Shown here piece after piece: positions 7,999 through 18,244 of a DNA stretch of 64,000 nucleotides (position 1 is the first letter of the stretch; every line of letters begins with the position of its first letter). This DNA is from Pseudomonas lini (GTDB lineage Bacteria; Pseudomonadota; Gammaproteobacteria; Pseudomonadales; Pseudomonadaceae). The notes under the pieces were generated by a model. The model made no database searches, was not told the origin of the DNA, and saw nothing but the letters and a program-made list of their open reading frames with translations. Both the position numbers and the translations under genes were made by a program. The stretch spans positions 5,642,001 through 5,706,000 of the forward strand of contig NZ_OZ061318.1 of NCBI RefSeq assembly GCF_964063345.1, read 5' to 3'.

Positions 7999-9387
7999 AT
8001 GAAACCTGCATTCGATTTCGATCGAGCCCTGGTCGAGAAGTATGACCGCCCCGGGCCGCGCTACACCTCTTACCCCACGGCGCCACAGTTTCATCAGGCG
8101 TTTGCCGTCGACGACTATCAGCGTGCCGCCTCCGACAGCAACCTGGCGGCGGTGCCCAAGCCATTGTCGGTGTATATCCATATTCCGTTCTGCAAGAGCC
8201 TTTGCTACTACTGCGCCTGCAACAAAATCATTACCCAGAAAACCCATCGGGCGGTCGAATACCTGACGTACCTCAAGCGTGAAATCGTGATGCAGGCCGC
8301 GTTGTTCGACAGCACGCGCAAACTCACGCAACTGCACCTGGGCGGGGGCACGCCGACGTATTTGACCAGTGAACAGCTGGCGGACCTGATGGACTGTTTG
8401 CACCAGGCATTCGACATGGACGACAGCGATGACCATGAGTTTTCCATCGAGGTCGATCCACGCACCATCAACACCGAGCAGATCCAGTCGCTGCGTCAAT
8501 TGGGGTTCAATCGTCTGAGTTTTGGCGTGCAGGACTTCGATCCCGACGTACAAGCCGCGGTCAATCGGCAACAAAGCGAAGAACAGATTTATGCGTTGGT
8601 CGCGGCAGCGCGTGAGGCGCAATTCAAGTCGATCAGCGTCGATCTGATTTACGGCCTGCCACTGCAAACGGTGAACAGTTTCGACGTCACCCTCGGCAAG
8701 ATCATCGCCCTGCGTCCGGACCGGATTGCCGCTTACAGCTACGCCCATTTACCGGAGCTGGTGCGTGCGCAACGGCTGATTCGCCCGGCGGACATGCCGC
8801 CACCGGAGCGCAAGCTGGAGTTGCTGGAACTGACCATCCGCCGTCTGACCGAGGCCGGTTATGTCTATATCGGCATGGATCATTTCGCTTTGCCGGATGA
8901 TGAACTGGCGTTGGCCCGCACCCATGGCACCCTGCAACGCAATTTTCAGGGTTATTCGACCCATGCCGACTGCGATTTGATCGGCCTTGGGGTGTCTTCG
9001 ATCGGCAAGGTCGGTGACAGCTACAGCCAGAGCGTCAAGGAGCTTTCGCAGTATTACGCCCGTATCGATCAAGGCTTGTTGCCGGTGCATCGTGGTTATC
9101 GCTTGAGCGCCGATGACTTGCTGCGCCGCGAAGTGATCAGCGACCTGATGTGCCACGGCAGGATCGATTTCGCCAAGTTCGAAGCGGGTCATGGCATTTG
9201 CTTCACCGAGTATTTTGCCGATGCGCTGGCGCAACTGGACGAGCAGGTGCGTGACGGACTGTTGCAGATTCACAGCGACGAATTGGTGCTGTTGCCGCAA
9301 GGGCATTTGATGATGCGCAGTGCCGCGATGGCGTTTGACGCCTATCTGGGAGGGGAGCAAAAAGGCCGGTTTTCCCGCACCGTTTGA
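7999..9387 (+). CDS. hemN: Oxygen-independent coproporphyrinogen III oxidase
   Basis: HemN converts coproporphyrinogen III to protoporphyrinogen IX without oxygen, using S-adenosylmethionine and a 4Fe-4S cluster. The 462-residue protein has the family signature YIHIPFCKSLCYYCACNK with Cys65, Cys69 and Cys72 as cluster ligands, then GGGTPT for SAM, RLSFGVQDF, SVDLIYGLP and the C-terminal HemN domain. ATG 7999 gives the usual N-terminus (MKPAFDFDRALVEKYDRPGPRY); a TTG six bases earlier is less likely. It probably shares the ANR/DNR-driven transcript of the preceding paralogue and supplies heme for the many cytochromes of this island. Confidence 0.93.
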   Translation: MKPAFDFDRALVEKYDRPGPRYTSYPTAPQFHQAFAVDDYQRAASDSNLAAVPKPLSVYIHIPFCKSLCYYCACNKIITQKTHRAVEYLTYLKREIVMQAALFDSTRKLTQLHLGGGTPTYLTSEQLADLMDCLHQAFDMDDSDDHEFSIEVDPRTINTEQIQSLRQLGFNRLSFGVQDFDPDVQAAVNRQQSEEQIYALVAAAREAQFKSISVDLIYGLPLQTVNSFDVTLGKIIALRPDRIAAYSYAHLPELVRAQRLIRPADMPPPERKLELLELTIRRLTEAGYVYIGMDHFALPDDELALARTHGTLQRNFQGYSTHADCDLIGLGVSSIGKVGDSYSQSVKELSQYYARIDQGLLPVHRGYRLSADDLLRREVISDLMCHGRIDFAKFEAGHGICFTEYFADALAQLDEQVRDGLLQIHSDELVLLPQGHLMMRSAAMAFDAYLGGEQKGRFSRTV

Positions 9388-9425
9388 GGCGTCTGGACGC
9401 TATAGGTGCAAGGAGTTCCATTGAG

Positions 9426-9439
9426 TTGATTTCAATCAA
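9426..9439 (+). promoter_or_regulatory. ANR/DNR box of the nos operon
   Basis: TTGAT-TTCA-ATCAA is a perfect FNR-type dyad. TAACAT at 9462-9467 is correctly spaced as -10, giving a start near 9474. This promoter overlaps the first possible ATG of nosR (9466), which argues that translation begins at 9499. Confidence 0.9.
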
Positions 9440-9498
9440 GGGCAGGGTGCACAACGCTGCCTAACATGGCCGCAAGCCCCTTTGAAATCAGCGAGTTC

Positions 9499-11679
9499 AT
9501 GACAATCCATCAGCCTTCGACACATGGCAACCTGCGCATCTGGAGCGTCGGGCTGATGGTGATGGTCTTGCTGATGATCGCAGCGTTCGCGACGGTGCAG
9601 GCCAAGTCATACGGTGACATCGAGCAGCAGCGCATCGAGAAAGTCTTCCCTCAAACCGATTCGGTGTCCGCAGCCGAAGGCAAGTTCAAGGTGCGCACGC
9701 TGTCGGCGGCCGGCAAGGTTATCGGGTACGTGTTCCAGAGCCTGGATGTGGTGGATATTCCGGCCTACTCGGGCAAACCCATCAACACCCAGGTGATCCT
9801 CGACACCGCCGGCGTGATTCAGGACGCCTATGTGCTGGAGCACCACGAACCGATTCTGCTGATCGGCATCCCCGAAGAAAAACTCCACGGTTTCAGTGCC
9901 CGATACAAAGGGATCAAGGTCAGCCAGCGGGTGGTGGTCGGCCATTCCAGCGACCCGAGCGCGGTCACCGTGGATGCCATCGCCGGCGCAACGGTCACCG
10001 CTATGGTGGTCAATGAGGTCATCATGCGTGCCGCCCATGAGGTGGCCGTATCGTTGAAGCTGATCGAGGACAAGGGCGGGGTGGTGAACAAACCCGCCAC
10101 CGTGCGCCAGGATTTTTACGAGCCCGCCACCTGGGAGCAACTGACCGGAAACGGCGCCATTCGCCGGTTGAACCTGACCCGTGGACAAGTCGATGCAGCC
10201 TTCAAGGGCACCGAAGCCGAAGGCGTCGACAACGCCGGCCCGGATCAAGTCGATGACACCTTTATCGAGCTGTACACCGCCGACTTGAACCCACCGACCA
10301 TTGGCCGCGCGCTGCTGGGCGACAATCAATATCGCTTCCTCATGCAGGAACTCAAACCTGGCGAGCAAGCCATCCTGGTGCTGGGTCGTGGGCTGTTTTC
10401 CTATAAAGGCTCGGGTTATGTGCGCGGCGGGATTTTCGATCGGGTGCAATTGCGTCAGTTCGGCAACGTCATCAGCTTTCGCGACATGGACCATCAGCGG
10501 CTCTCCGACGTATTTGCCAAGGGCATGCCCGAGTTCAATGAAATGTCGATTTTCATTGTGCGCAAACCGGCGGGGTTCGATCCGGGATCGCCCTGGTCGC
10601 TGGAGCTCCTGGTGCGGCGTCAGACGGGACCGGTCAGCGGCACCTTCAGCAGCTTCGAACTGCCTTATCAACTGCCCGAGCCCTACCTTGAGCGACCCGC
10701 GCCCAGTGCCGAGGAACGGGCGGCCATCGAGGAAGCCAGCCGGCCGATGTGGTTGAACATCTGGTACCAGAAACACTTCCAGATCGCCGTCCTCGCGAGT
10801 GCGTTGTTGCTGCTGACGGCCATCCTGTTCCTGCAAGACAAACTCACCCGCCGGCCACGCTTTCTGCACTGGCTGCGTCGTGGTTACCTGCTCTTTACCG
10901 TGGTCTTTCTGGGCTGGTATGCCTTGGGGCAATTGTCGGTGGTCAATGTCCTGACCTTTGTTCATGCGCTGTTCGAGCACTTTCGCTGGGAGCTGTTTCT
11001 CACCGATCCGCTGATCTTCATGCTCTGGGTCTTCACCGCCGCGAGCATTTTGTTGTGGGGCCGTGGTGTGTTCTGCGGCTGGCTGTGCCCGTTTGGCGCC
11101 TTGCAAGAGTTGATCAACGAAGCCGCGCGCAAATTGAAAATTCCCCAATACGAATTGCCCTTTGCGGTGCATGAGCGGCTGTGGGCGATCAAATACATCA
11201 TTTTGCTGCTGCTCTTCGGTATCTCCCTGGAATCGATGTCCACCGCCGAACTGTTCGCCGAGGTGGAACCCTTCAAAACCGCCATCACCCTCAAGTTCGA
11301 CCGCCAGTGGTGGTTCGTGCTCTACGCGGTGGGGCTGCTGGTGATCAACCTTTTCACGCGCAAAGTCTATTGCCGCTATATCTGCCCCTTGGGCGCGGCG
11401 CTGGCGATCCCGACCAAATTGCGCCTGTTCGACTGGCTCAAGCGCCGCAAGGAGTGCGGCAGTCCCTGCCAGTTGTGCGCCAAGGAATGCGAGATCCAGG
11501 CGATTCACCCGGATGGCCGGATCAATGCCAATGAGTGCCACTACTGCCTCGATTGCCAGATGACTTACCACAACGAAGACAAATGCCCGCCGCTGATCAA
11601 CAAGCGCAAGAAGCGCGGCAAATCGGCACCCGTGGCGGTGCAACTGATACCTGTCGTGCAAGTGCCGGCTGCTGAATGA
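9499..11679 (+). CDS. nosR: NosR, flavo-iron-sulfur electron donor/regulator for N2O reductase
   Basis: NosR is a membrane protein needed for nosZ expression and for electron delivery to NosZ. The 726-residue product has an N-terminal membrane segment (about residues 10-35), a periplasmic FMN-binding domain with the flavinylation motif AGAT (Thr165), several membrane helices from about residue 420, two CxxxCP motifs (CGWLCPFG, CRYICPLG) and a C-terminal polyferredoxin-like cysteine cluster (CGSPCQLCAKEC and CHYCLDCQ). ATG 9499 is chosen because the promoter -10 overlaps the upstream ATG at 9466. It is the first gene of nosRZDFYL. Confidence 0.95.
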   Translation: MTIHQPSTHGNLRIWSVGLMVMVLLMIAAFATVQAKSYGDIEQQRIEKVFPQTDSVSAAEGKFKVRTLSAAGKVIGYVFQSLDVVDIPAYSGKPINTQVILDTAGVIQDAYVLEHHEPILLIGIPEEKLHGFSARYKGIKVSQRVVVGHSSDPSAVTVDAIAGATVTAMVVNEVIMRAAHEVAVSLKLIEDKGGVVNKPATVRQDFYEPATWEQLTGNGAIRRLNLTRGQVDAAFKGTEAEGVDNAGPDQVDDTFIELYTADLNPPTIGRALLGDNQYRFLMQELKPGEQAILVLGRGLFSYKGSGYVRGGIFDRVQLRQFGNVISFRDMDHQRLSDVFAKGMPEFNEMSIFIVRKPAGFDPGSPWSLELLVRRQTGPVSGTFSSFELPYQLPEPYLERPAPSAEERAAIEEASRPMWLNIWYQKHFQIAVLASALLLLTAILFLQDKLTRRPRFLHWLRRGYLLFTVVFLGWYALGQLSVVNVLTFVHALFEHFRWELFLTDPLIFMLWVFTAASILLWGRGVFCGWLCPFGALQELINEAARKLKIPQYELPFAVHERLWAIKYIILLLLFGISLESMSTAELFAEVEPFKTAITLKFDRQWWFVLYAVGLLVINLFTRKVYCRYICPLGAALAIPTKLRLFDWLKRRKECGSPCQLCAKECEIQAIHPDGRINANECHYCLDCQMTYHNEDKCPPLINKRKKRGKSAPVAVQLIPVVQVPAAE

Positions 11680-11734
11680 AGCTTGCGAGCGCATGTGCGC
11701 AGTGACCGTTTTATCTCTTCAAGGAGTACGCAAC

Positions 11735-13654
11735 ATGACTGACACAGAATCCAAAAAAGCCATGCAGGAAGAGGAACAGACCGGACTCAGCCGGCGCGGT
11801 TTTCTGGGCAGCAGTGCCGTCACCGGTGCGGTGCTGGCGGGTGCCGCGACGTTGGGCGGCGCAGTGTTCAGCCGCGAGTCGTGGGCGGCAGCGGTCAAGG
11901 ATGCGCAGGCGAAAATCCATGTCGGCCCCGGTGAGCTGGACGAATACTACGGCTTCTGGAGCGGTGGTCATCAGGGCGAAGTGCGAGTGCTGGGCGTGCC
12001 GTCGATGCGTGAGTTGATGCGTATTCCGGTGTTCAACGTCGACTCGGCCACCGGCTGGGGCCTGACCAACGAAAGCAAGCGGATCCTGGGCGACAGTGCA
12101 AAGTTTCAGAATGGCGATTGCCATCACCCGCATATCTCCATGACCGACGGCAAGTACGACGGCAAGTACCTGTTCATCAACGACAAGGCCAACTCCCGTG
12201 TCGCGCGCATCCGCCTGGACATCATGAAGTGCGACAAGATTCTCACCGTGCCGAACGTGCAGGCCATTCACGGCCTGCGTCTGCAAAAAGTGCCTTACAC
12301 CAAGTACGTGTTCGCCAATGCCGAATTCGTCATCCCGCACCCCAATGACGGCAGCACCTTCGACCTGCAAGACAAGAACAGCTTCACCATGTTCAACGCC
12401 ATCGATGCCGAGAAAATGGAGATGGCCTTCCAGGTGATCGTCGACGGCAACCTGGACAACTCCGACGCCGATTACACCGGCAAGTACGCCGCGTCCACCT
12501 GCTACAACTCGGAGAAGGCTTACGACCTTGGCGGCATGATGCGCAATGAGCGCGACTGGGTCGTGGTGTTCAACATCCCGCGCATCGAGGCCGCGATCAA
12601 GGCTGGCAAGTTCATCACCCTGGAAGACTCGAAAGTGCCGGTGGTCGACGGTCGTAAAACCGACGGCAAGGATTCCGAATTCACTCGCTACATCCCGGTG
12701 CCGAAGAACCCCCACGGCCTCAACACCTCATCCGATGGCAAGTACTTCATTGCCAACGGCAAGCTGTCGCCGACGGTCTCGATGATCGCCATCGACCGGC
12801 TGGACGACCTGTTCGCCGATAAATTCAAGGACCCGCGCGAGGTTATCGTCGCCGAGCCGGAACTGGGCCTTGGCCCTTTGCACACCACCTTCGACGGTCG
12901 CGGCAATGCCTACACCACGCTGTTCATCGACAGCCAGGTGGTGAAGTGGAACATGGAGGAAGCGATACGTGCCTACAAGGGCGAGAAGGTCAATTACATC
13001 AAGCAGAAGCTCGACGTGCAGTACCAGCCCGGCCATAACCACGCCTCGCTGACCGAAACCAGCGAAGCGGATGGCAAGTGGCTGGTGGTGTTGTGCAAAT
13101 TCTCCAAGGACCGCTTCCTGCCGACCGGGCCGCTGCACCCGGAAAATGACCAGTTGATCGATATCTCCGGCGAAGAGATGAAGCTGGTGCATGACGGCCC
13201 TGCGTTTGCCGAACCTCACGATTGCATCCTGGCGCGCCGGGACCAGATCAAGACCCAAAAGATCTGGAACCGCAACGACCCGTTCTTCGCCGCCACCGTG
13301 GAGCTGGCCAAGAAAGACGGGATCAACCTGGAGACCGACAACAAGGTCATCCGCGACGGCAATCATGTGCGGGTCTACATGACGTCCATGGCGCCGGCCT
13401 ATGGTCTGACCGAGTTCACCGTCAAGCAGGGCAACGAGGTCACCGTGACCATCACCAACATCGACCAGATTGAAGACGTGACTCACGGTTTCGTCATGAC
13501 TAACCATGGCGCCAGCATGGAGATCAGCCCGCAGCAAACCTCGTCCATCACCTTTACCGCCGACAAGGCCGGCCTGCATTGGTACTACTGCAGCTGGTTC
13601 TGCCATGCGCTGCACATGGAAATGGTCGGCCGCATGAAGGTCGAGCGAGCCTGA
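11735..13654 (+). CDS. nosZ: Nitrous oxide reductase NosZ (clade I, Tat-exported)
   Basis: NosZ reduces N2O to N2 in the periplasm with a CuZ 4Cu-S cluster and a binuclear CuA site. The 639-residue precursor carries a Tat signal (SRRGFLG, residues 19-25), which marks clade I. CuZ histidine motifs include CHHPHIS, NPHGL, PLHTTFDGRG and GHNHASL; the C-terminal cupredoxin domain holds the CuA ligands in CSWFCHALHMEM. AAGGAG lies eight bases before ATG 11735, which selects this start over the longer frame. It is followed by nosD with a gap of 27 bp. Confidence 0.97.
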   Translation: MTDTESKKAMQEEEQTGLSRRGFLGSSAVTGAVLAGAATLGGAVFSRESWAAAVKDAQAKIHVGPGELDEYYGFWSGGHQGEVRVLGVPSMRELMRIPVFNVDSATGWGLTNESKRILGDSAKFQNGDCHHPHISMTDGKYDGKYLFINDKANSRVARIRLDIMKCDKILTVPNVQAIHGLRLQKVPYTKYVFANAEFVIPHPNDGSTFDLQDKNSFTMFNAIDAEKMEMAFQVIVDGNLDNSDADYTGKYAASTCYNSEKAYDLGGMMRNERDWVVVFNIPRIEAAIKAGKFITLEDSKVPVVDGRKTDGKDSEFTRYIPVPKNPHGLNTSSDGKYFIANGKLSPTVSMIAIDRLDDLFADKFKDPREVIVAEPELGLGPLHTTFDGRGNAYTTLFIDSQVVKWNMEEAIRAYKGEKVNYIKQKLDVQYQPGHNHASLTETSEADGKWLVVLCKFSKDRFLPTGPLHPENDQLIDISGEEMKLVHDGPAFAEPHDCILARRDQIKTQKIWNRNDPFFAATVELAKKDGINLETDNKVIRDGNHVRVYMTSMAPAYGLTEFTVKQGNEVTVTITNIDQIEDVTHGFVMTNHGASMEISPQQTSSITFTADKAGLHWYYCSWFCHALHMEMVGRMKVERA

Positions 13655-13681
13655 CGGTTGCCAATCAACGGGAGCAGGCCG

Positions 13682-14974
13682 ATGACCGATATCAAGGAAA
13701 GTCCGGTGAAGGCCATTGCCCTTGTGCTCCTGTTGATATCAGGCGGCGCACTGGCGGCGGTGCAACCGATCACCACGTTGCCGTTGCGGGTTGACGCGCA
13801 ACAACGCTGGCACCTGCCGGCGGGCGAGTACCGTGGCTCGTTCAGCGTCGATCAACCGATGCAAATTGTTTGCGAGCCCGGCGCGGTGTTTCAGGCGCAA
13901 GGGCAGGGCAACGGGGTGATCGTCAGCGCGCCCGATGTGCGGATTGAGGGCTGTACCTTTCTGGATTGGGGGCACGACCTCACGGCCATGAATGCGGCGG
14001 TGTTCCTCCAGCCCAAGGCCCGTGGCGCGGTGATCAAAGGCAATCGCCTGCAGGGCCAGGGTTTCGGTATCTGGGTCGACGGTACGCAGGATGCGAGTCT
14101 GATCGACAACCGCATCCAGGGGGATCCGGCGCTGCGCTCCCAGGATCGCGGCAACGGTATTCATCTGTATGCGGTGCATGGCGCCCGGGTCATCGGCAAC
14201 CAGGTGCGCGACACCCGCGATGGCATCTACATCGACACCTCCAACGGCAACTTGCTGCAGGGCAACACCCTGGAAGACCTGCGTTACGGCGTGCATTACA
14301 TGTTCGCCAACGACAACCGGCTGATCGACAACACCACGCGCCGCACCCGTACCGGCTACGCCTTGATGCAAAGCCGCAAGCTCACGGTGATCGGCAACCG
14401 CTCCGAACAGGATCAGAACTACGGCATCCTGATGAACTACATCACCTATTCAACCTTGCGCGACAACTTCGTCACGGACGTGCGCGACGGCTCGACCGGC
14501 GACAGCATGATCAGCGGCGCCGAAGGCAAGGCGCTGTTCATCTACAACTCGCTGTTCAACAGCATCGAACACAACCACTTCGAGCACAGCGCCGTGGGCA
14601 TTCACCTCACCGCCGGCTCCGAAGACAACCGCATCGCCGACAACGCCTTTGTCGGCAACCAACGGCAGGTCAAATACGTCGCCACCCGCTTGCAGGAATG
14701 GTCGGCGGATGGCCGGGGCAATTACTGGAGCGATTACCTGGGTTGGGATCGCAACAACGATGGCCTGGGCGATATCGCCTATGAACCTAACGACAACGTC
14801 GACCGCTTGCTGTGGCTGTACCCGCAAGTGCGGCTGTTGATGAACAGCCCCGGGATCGAATTGCTGCGTTGGGTGCAACGGGCCTTTCCGGTGATGAAAT
14901 CGCCGGGCGTCCTGGACAGCCATCCGCTGATGAATCCCACCACACGACCCCTGACCCAGGAGCCCACCGCATGA
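13682..14974 (+). CDS. nosD: NosD, periplasmic copper-maturation beta-helix protein
   Basis: NosD works with the NosFY ABC transporter in assembling the CuZ site of NosZ. The 430-residue protein has a Sec signal ([17 protein letters not shown], residues about 10-27) and then a long run of parallel beta-helix (CASH) repeats of the kind [36 protein letters not shown]. The start at 13682 follows GGGAGCAGGCCG; an upstream in-frame TTG is rejected. It overlaps nosF by four bases (ATGA), showing translational coupling. Confidence 0.93.
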   Translation: MTDIKESPVKAIALVLLLISGGALAAVQPITTLPLRVDAQQRWHLPAGEYRGSFSVDQPMQIVCEPGAVFQAQGQGNGVIVSAPDVRIEGCTFLDWGHDLTAMNAAVFLQPKARGAVIKGNRLQGQGFGIWVDGTQDASLIDNRIQGDPALRSQDRGNGIHLYAVHGARVIGNQVRDTRDGIYIDTSNGNLLQGNTLEDLRYGVHYMFANDNRLIDNTTRRTRTGYALMQSRKLTVIGNRSEQDQNYGILMNYITYSTLRDNFVTDVRDGSTGDSMISGAEGKALFIYNSLFNSIEHNHFEHSAVGIHLTAGSEDNRIADNAFVGNQRQVKYVATRLQEWSADGRGNYWSDYLGWDRNNDGLGDIAYEPNDNVDRLLWLYPQVRLLMNSPGIELLRWVQRAFPVMKSPGVLDSHPLMNPTTRPLTQEPTA

Positions 14975-15894
14975 ACGTCATCGACATGGAAGGCGTCAGC
15001 CAGCGCTATGGGTACACCACCGTGTTGCATCAGTTGAACCTGAGCCTGGGCGAAGGTGAAGTGCTGGGCTTGTTCGGGCATAACGGCGCGGGCAAGACCA
15101 CCAGCATGAAACTGGTGCTCGGCCTGCTTCAGGCCAGTGAAGGTTCGGTCAGGGTATTCGGCCGCTTGCCCAGTGATCCGCACGTAAGGCGTTTGCTGGG
15201 CTATTTGCCGGAGAACGTGACCTTCTATCCGCAGATGAGCGGCCAGGAGACCTTGCGTCATTTCGCCCGACTCAAAGGTGCAGCGCCCGCGCAAGTAGAC
15301 GTGCTGCTGGATGAAGTAGGCCTGGCGAACGCGGCACATCGACGAGTCAAAACCTACTCCAAGGGCATGCGTCAGCGCCTGGGACTGGCGCAAGCCTTGC
15401 TCGGCGAGCCGCGCTTGTTGCTGCTCGACGAGCCGACCGTTGGCCTCGATCCTATCGCCACTCAAGACCTCTATCGATTGCTCGATCGGCTGCGCAGCCA
15501 GGGCACCAGCATCATTCTCTGTTCCCACGTATTGCCGGGCGTCGAGGCGCACATCAACCGTGCCGCGATTCTGACCCAGGGGCGCCTGCTGGCCCTCGGC
15601 AGCCTGCGCAGTTTGCGCGAGGAAGCCGGGTTGCCGACGCTGATTCGCGCCAATGGGCTCAAGCACCCCGAGCCATTGCAGCGATCCTGGAACAACGCCG
15701 GGCACATCACCCAGCGCTGGGGCGTGGAGGGCCTTGAAGTGGCTGCGCTCAATGGCAACAAATTGGACCTGTTGCGCCAATTGCTCAATGAGCACGAGCC
15801 GGCCGACGTGGAAATCGATCCACCGTCCCTGGAGGACATCTACCGCTATTACATGGGCCGGGCCGGCGCGACCCCCAGTGGAGAGACCGTATGA
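14971..15894 (+). CDS. nosF: NosF, ABC transporter ATPase for NosZ maturation
   Basis: A 307-residue cytoplasmic ABC ATPase: Walker [10 protein letters not shown] (about residues 36-44), signature [15 protein letters not shown], Walker [14 protein letters not shown] and switch histidine in CSHVLPG. With NosY and NosD it forms the transporter thought to deliver a sulfur species for the CuZ cluster. Start and stop are both coupled to neighbours (ATGA overlaps with nosD and nosY). Confidence 0.95.
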   Translation: MNVIDMEGVSQRYGYTTVLHQLNLSLGEGEVLGLFGHNGAGKTTSMKLVLGLLQASEGSVRVFGRLPSDPHVRRLLGYLPENVTFYPQMSGQETLRHFARLKGAAPAQVDVLLDEVGLANAAHRRVKTYSKGMRQRLGLAQALLGEPRLLLLDEPTVGLDPIATQDLYRLLDRLRSQGTSIILCSHVLPGVEAHINRAAILTQGRLLALGSLRSLREEAGLPTLIRANGLKHPEPLQRSWNNAGHITQRWGVEGLEVAALNGNKLDLLRQLLNEHEPADVEIDPPSLEDIYRYYMGRAGATPSGETV

Positions 15895-16721
15895 ACCCGA
15901 TCTGGAACATGGCTCGTAAGGAATTCAATGACGGTTTGCGCAACCGCTGGTTGTTGGCGATCAGCCTGTTGTTCGCTGTGTTGGCGACCGGCATCGCCTG
16001 GTTGGGGGCGGCGGCTTCGGGGCAATTGGGCTTCACCTCGGTGCCTGCCACCATCGCCAGCCTGGCCAGTCTGGCGACGTTCCTGATGCCGCTGATTGCC
16101 TTGCTGCTGGCCTATGACGCCATCGTCGGCGAAGACGAAAGCGGCACGTTGCTGCTGTTACTGACCTATCCGCTGGGGCGCGGACACATTCTGCTCGGCA
16201 AGTTCGTCGGTCACGGATTGATCCTGGCGATGGCCACCCTCATCGGTTTCGGCTGCGCGATGCTCGCGATTGCGGTGCTGGTGGAGGACGTCGAACTGAA
16301 CCTGCTGCTCTGGGCGTTTGGACGATTCATGCTGTCGTCGACGTTACTGGGCTGGGGCTTCCTAGGGCTGGCCTATGTGCTGAGCAGTGTGTCTGCCGAG
16401 AAATCCACCGCCGCCGGGCTGGCGCTGGGGGTGTGGTTCTTCTTCGTGCTGGTGTTCGACCTGGCGCTGTTGGCACTGCTGGTGCTGAGCGAAGGGCAGT
16501 TCAACCCGAAGGTGCTGCCGTGGTTACTGCTGCTCAACCCCGCCGATGTCTATCGCCTGATCAATCTTTCCGGTTTCGAGCCCGGCGCCGGCAGCGCTGG
16601 CGTGCTGACCCTGGGCAGCGATTTGCCTGTACCGGGTTCGATGCTCTGGTTGTGCCTGTTGCTATGGGTGGCGGTGCCTTTGGGCTTGGCCTGGTTGCTG
16701 TTCCGTCGACGGGCGACATGA
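15891..16721 (+). CDS. nosY: NosY, ABC transporter permease
   Basis: This 276-residue integral membrane protein has about six hydrophobic helices (first at about residues 20-42, last at about 250-270). It carries the [22 protein letters not shown] segment typical of ABC-2 permeases. It pairs with NosF and NosD. The first four bases overlap nosF. Confidence 0.93.
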   Translation: MNPIWNMARKEFNDGLRNRWLLAISLLFAVLATGIAWLGAAASGQLGFTSVPATIASLASLATFLMPLIALLLAYDAIVGEDESGTLLLLLTYPLGRGHILLGKFVGHGLILAMATLIGFGCAMLAIAVLVEDVELNLLLWAFGRFMLSSTLLGWGFLGLAYVLSSVSAEKSTAAGLALGVWFFFVLVFDLALLALLVLSEGQFNPKVLPWLLLLNPADVYRLINLSGFEPGAGSAGVLTLGSDLPVPGSMLWLCLLLWVAVPLGLAWLLFRRRAT

Positions 16722-16752
16722 ATTCACACCTTGGTTTTTGGAGCATCTGACG

Positions 16753-17280
16753 ATGAGTAATCTGTATTCGACGACGGTACGCGCCGTGGCGGGCCTGATG
16801 GTCTGTCTGCTGCTGGCGGCCTGTGACAAACCGGTGCAAGCCACCTACAGCGACGCCGCCGCTGCCTTCCATCCCAGTGATGAATGCCATGTTTGCGGCA
16901 TGATCATCGACGGCTTCCCCGGGCCCAAGGGCGAAGTGGTCGAGCGCAGCGGCATCAAGAAATTCTGCTCCACGGCGGAGATGATCGGTTGGTGGCTGCA
17001 ACCGGAAAATCATCATGGCGAGGCCCGGTTGTATGTCCACGACATGGGCCGCAGTCCGTGGAACGCCCCCAATGATGCCCATCTGATCGATGCCAAGGAT
17101 GCGTTTTACGTGGTCGGCACCCAGCTCAAAGGCGCCATGGGTGTAGTGCTGGCGTCTTTCTCCAGCCAGCAGGCTGCGGAAAAACTGGCCGCCGACCAGG
17201 GCGGTCGTGTGCTGCGGTTCAGCGAGATCGATCAGGCGGTGCTTCAGCAGCAGGCAGCGATGTCGCACTCGACTCATTGA
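16753..17280 (+). CDS. nosL: NosL, outer-membrane copper(I) chaperone lipoprotein
   Basis: NosL binds Cu(I) and passes it to NosZ. The 175-residue protein has a lipoprotein signal with lipobox LAAC (GLMVCLLLAACDK) and the copper-binding motif CHVCGM at about residues 42-47. ATG 16753 follows GGAG; the in-frame TTG at 16738 would give a poorer signal peptide. It is the last recognised gene of the nos operon. Confidence 0.93.
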   Translation: MSNLYSTTVRAVAGLMVCLLLAACDKPVQATYSDAAAAFHPSDECHVCGMIIDGFPGPKGEVVERSGIKKFCSTAEMIGWWLQPENHHGEARLYVHDMGRSPWNAPNDAHLIDAKDAFYVVGTQLKGAMGVVLASFSSQQAAEKLAADQGGRVLRFSEIDQAVLQQQAAMSHSTH

Positions 17281-17314
17281 GCTGGCCGATTATCCGAGGC
17301 GTCATCGAGAAAAT

Positions 17315-17328
17315 CTGATCGCCGTCAA
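17315..17328 (+). promoter_or_regulatory. Imperfect ANR/DNR box before the SDR gene
   Basis: CTGAT-CGCC-GTCAA matches the FNR-type dyad except for the first base. It lies about 90 bp before the start of the dehydrogenase gene and could give it its own oxygen-regulated promoter, though the -10 is not convincing. Confidence 0.45.
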
Positions 17329-17406
17329 GTCGGTATTTCTGTGTCTGTTCAAAGATAGGGGCTCACAACGTCCCCAGTGCTTGGCATTAACGATGCCCAG
17401 GAGAAC

Positions 17407-18153
17407 ATGATGCAAACCGAGTTTCAGGATCGTCTGGCGGTGATCACCGGCGCCAGCTCCGGGATTGGCCTGGCGTTGTGCGCCGCGCTGTTGCCGCGTG
17501 GGGTCAAGGTGCTGGCGATGTCACGCACCGTCGGTGAATTGCCAGCGTTGCAGCAGATCTACGGTGAACGGCTGCAATGGTGTGCCGGGGACGTCACGTG
17601 CGAGGAAGACCTGCAAGGGCTGGCCCGGCGGGCGGCGGCGCTGGGGAGGGTGGATTATCTGGTGCCCAACGCGGGCATTGCCGAAATGGCCGACAGCCTG
17701 GACATGCCGGCCTTCCAGCGCCAATGGGCAGTCAACGGTGCCGGGGCGCTGAATACCCTGGCGGCGTTGCGCGGTGAGTTGGCGAACCCGGCTTCGGTGG
17801 TGTTTGTCGGTAGTTTCCTGACCGGTTCGAGCTTTCCCGGTCTGGCTGCCTGCATTGCCAGCAAGGCCGCGCTGGCGGCTCAGGCGCGCACCTTGGCGGT
17901 GGAGTTTGCGCGTTATGACGTGCGCATCAATCTGGTCTCGCCGGGACCGACCGCGACCTCGATGTGGGACAGCCTGGGGTTGAGCGACGGTGAGCTTGAT
18001 GACGTCGCTGATACCCTTGGCAAGCGTCTGCTGCCTGGTCATTTTCTCGATGCGTCGGCGGTGGCCAATGTGATTATTTTTCAACTGTCCCAAGGCGCAC
18101 GGGGTGTCTATGGGCAGGACTGGAAAGTTGATAACGGTTATACCTTGGGATGA
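17407..18153 (+). CDS. Short-chain dehydrogenase-like protein with altered catalytic site
   Basis: A 248-residue Rossmann-fold SDR: the nucleotide-binding TGASSGIG is at residues 14-21, NAG at 88-90, a conserved Asn at 110 and Ser136 in VFVGS. The usual catalytic YxxxK reads CIASK, so Tyr is replaced by Cys149 while Lys153 is kept; normal alcohol/ketone redox chemistry is therefore doubtful. Start is ATG 17407 or 17410 after AGGAG. It lies between nos and nir on the nos strand. I recall an SDR gene in the P. stutzeri denitrification cluster, but could not compare them. Substrate unknown. Confidence 0.75.
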   Translation: MMQTEFQDRLAVITGASSGIGLALCAALLPRGVKVLAMSRTVGELPALQQIYGERLQWCAGDVTCEEDLQGLARRAAALGRVDYLVPNAGIAEMADSLDMPAFQRQWAVNGAGALNTLAALRGELANPASVVFVGSFLTGSSFPGLAACIASKAALAAQARTLAVEFARYDVRINLVSPGPTATSMWDSLGLSDGELDDVADTLGKRLLPGHFLDASAVANVIIFQLSQGARGVYGQDWKVDNGYTLG

Positions 18154-18244
18154 TGGGTGAACTCACAATTTTGCGGATGTTCCCGGAGCCTTGTGGGAGC
18201 TGGCTTGCCTGCGATGGCGGCCTGACAGCCGACTAGGTTTTGAT

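Noticed and set aside
9466..9498. Upstream ATG of nosR giving 11 extra residues
   Set aside because: It overlaps the TAACAT -10 and precedes the transcription start predicted from the perfect ANR/DNR box; ATG 9499 is preferred.
9607..11694. 695-codon frame antisense to nosR
   Set aside because: Long antisense frames are common in high-GC genes; the His/Gln/Arg-rich composition is that of a shadow, and the sense strand encodes a clear NosR.
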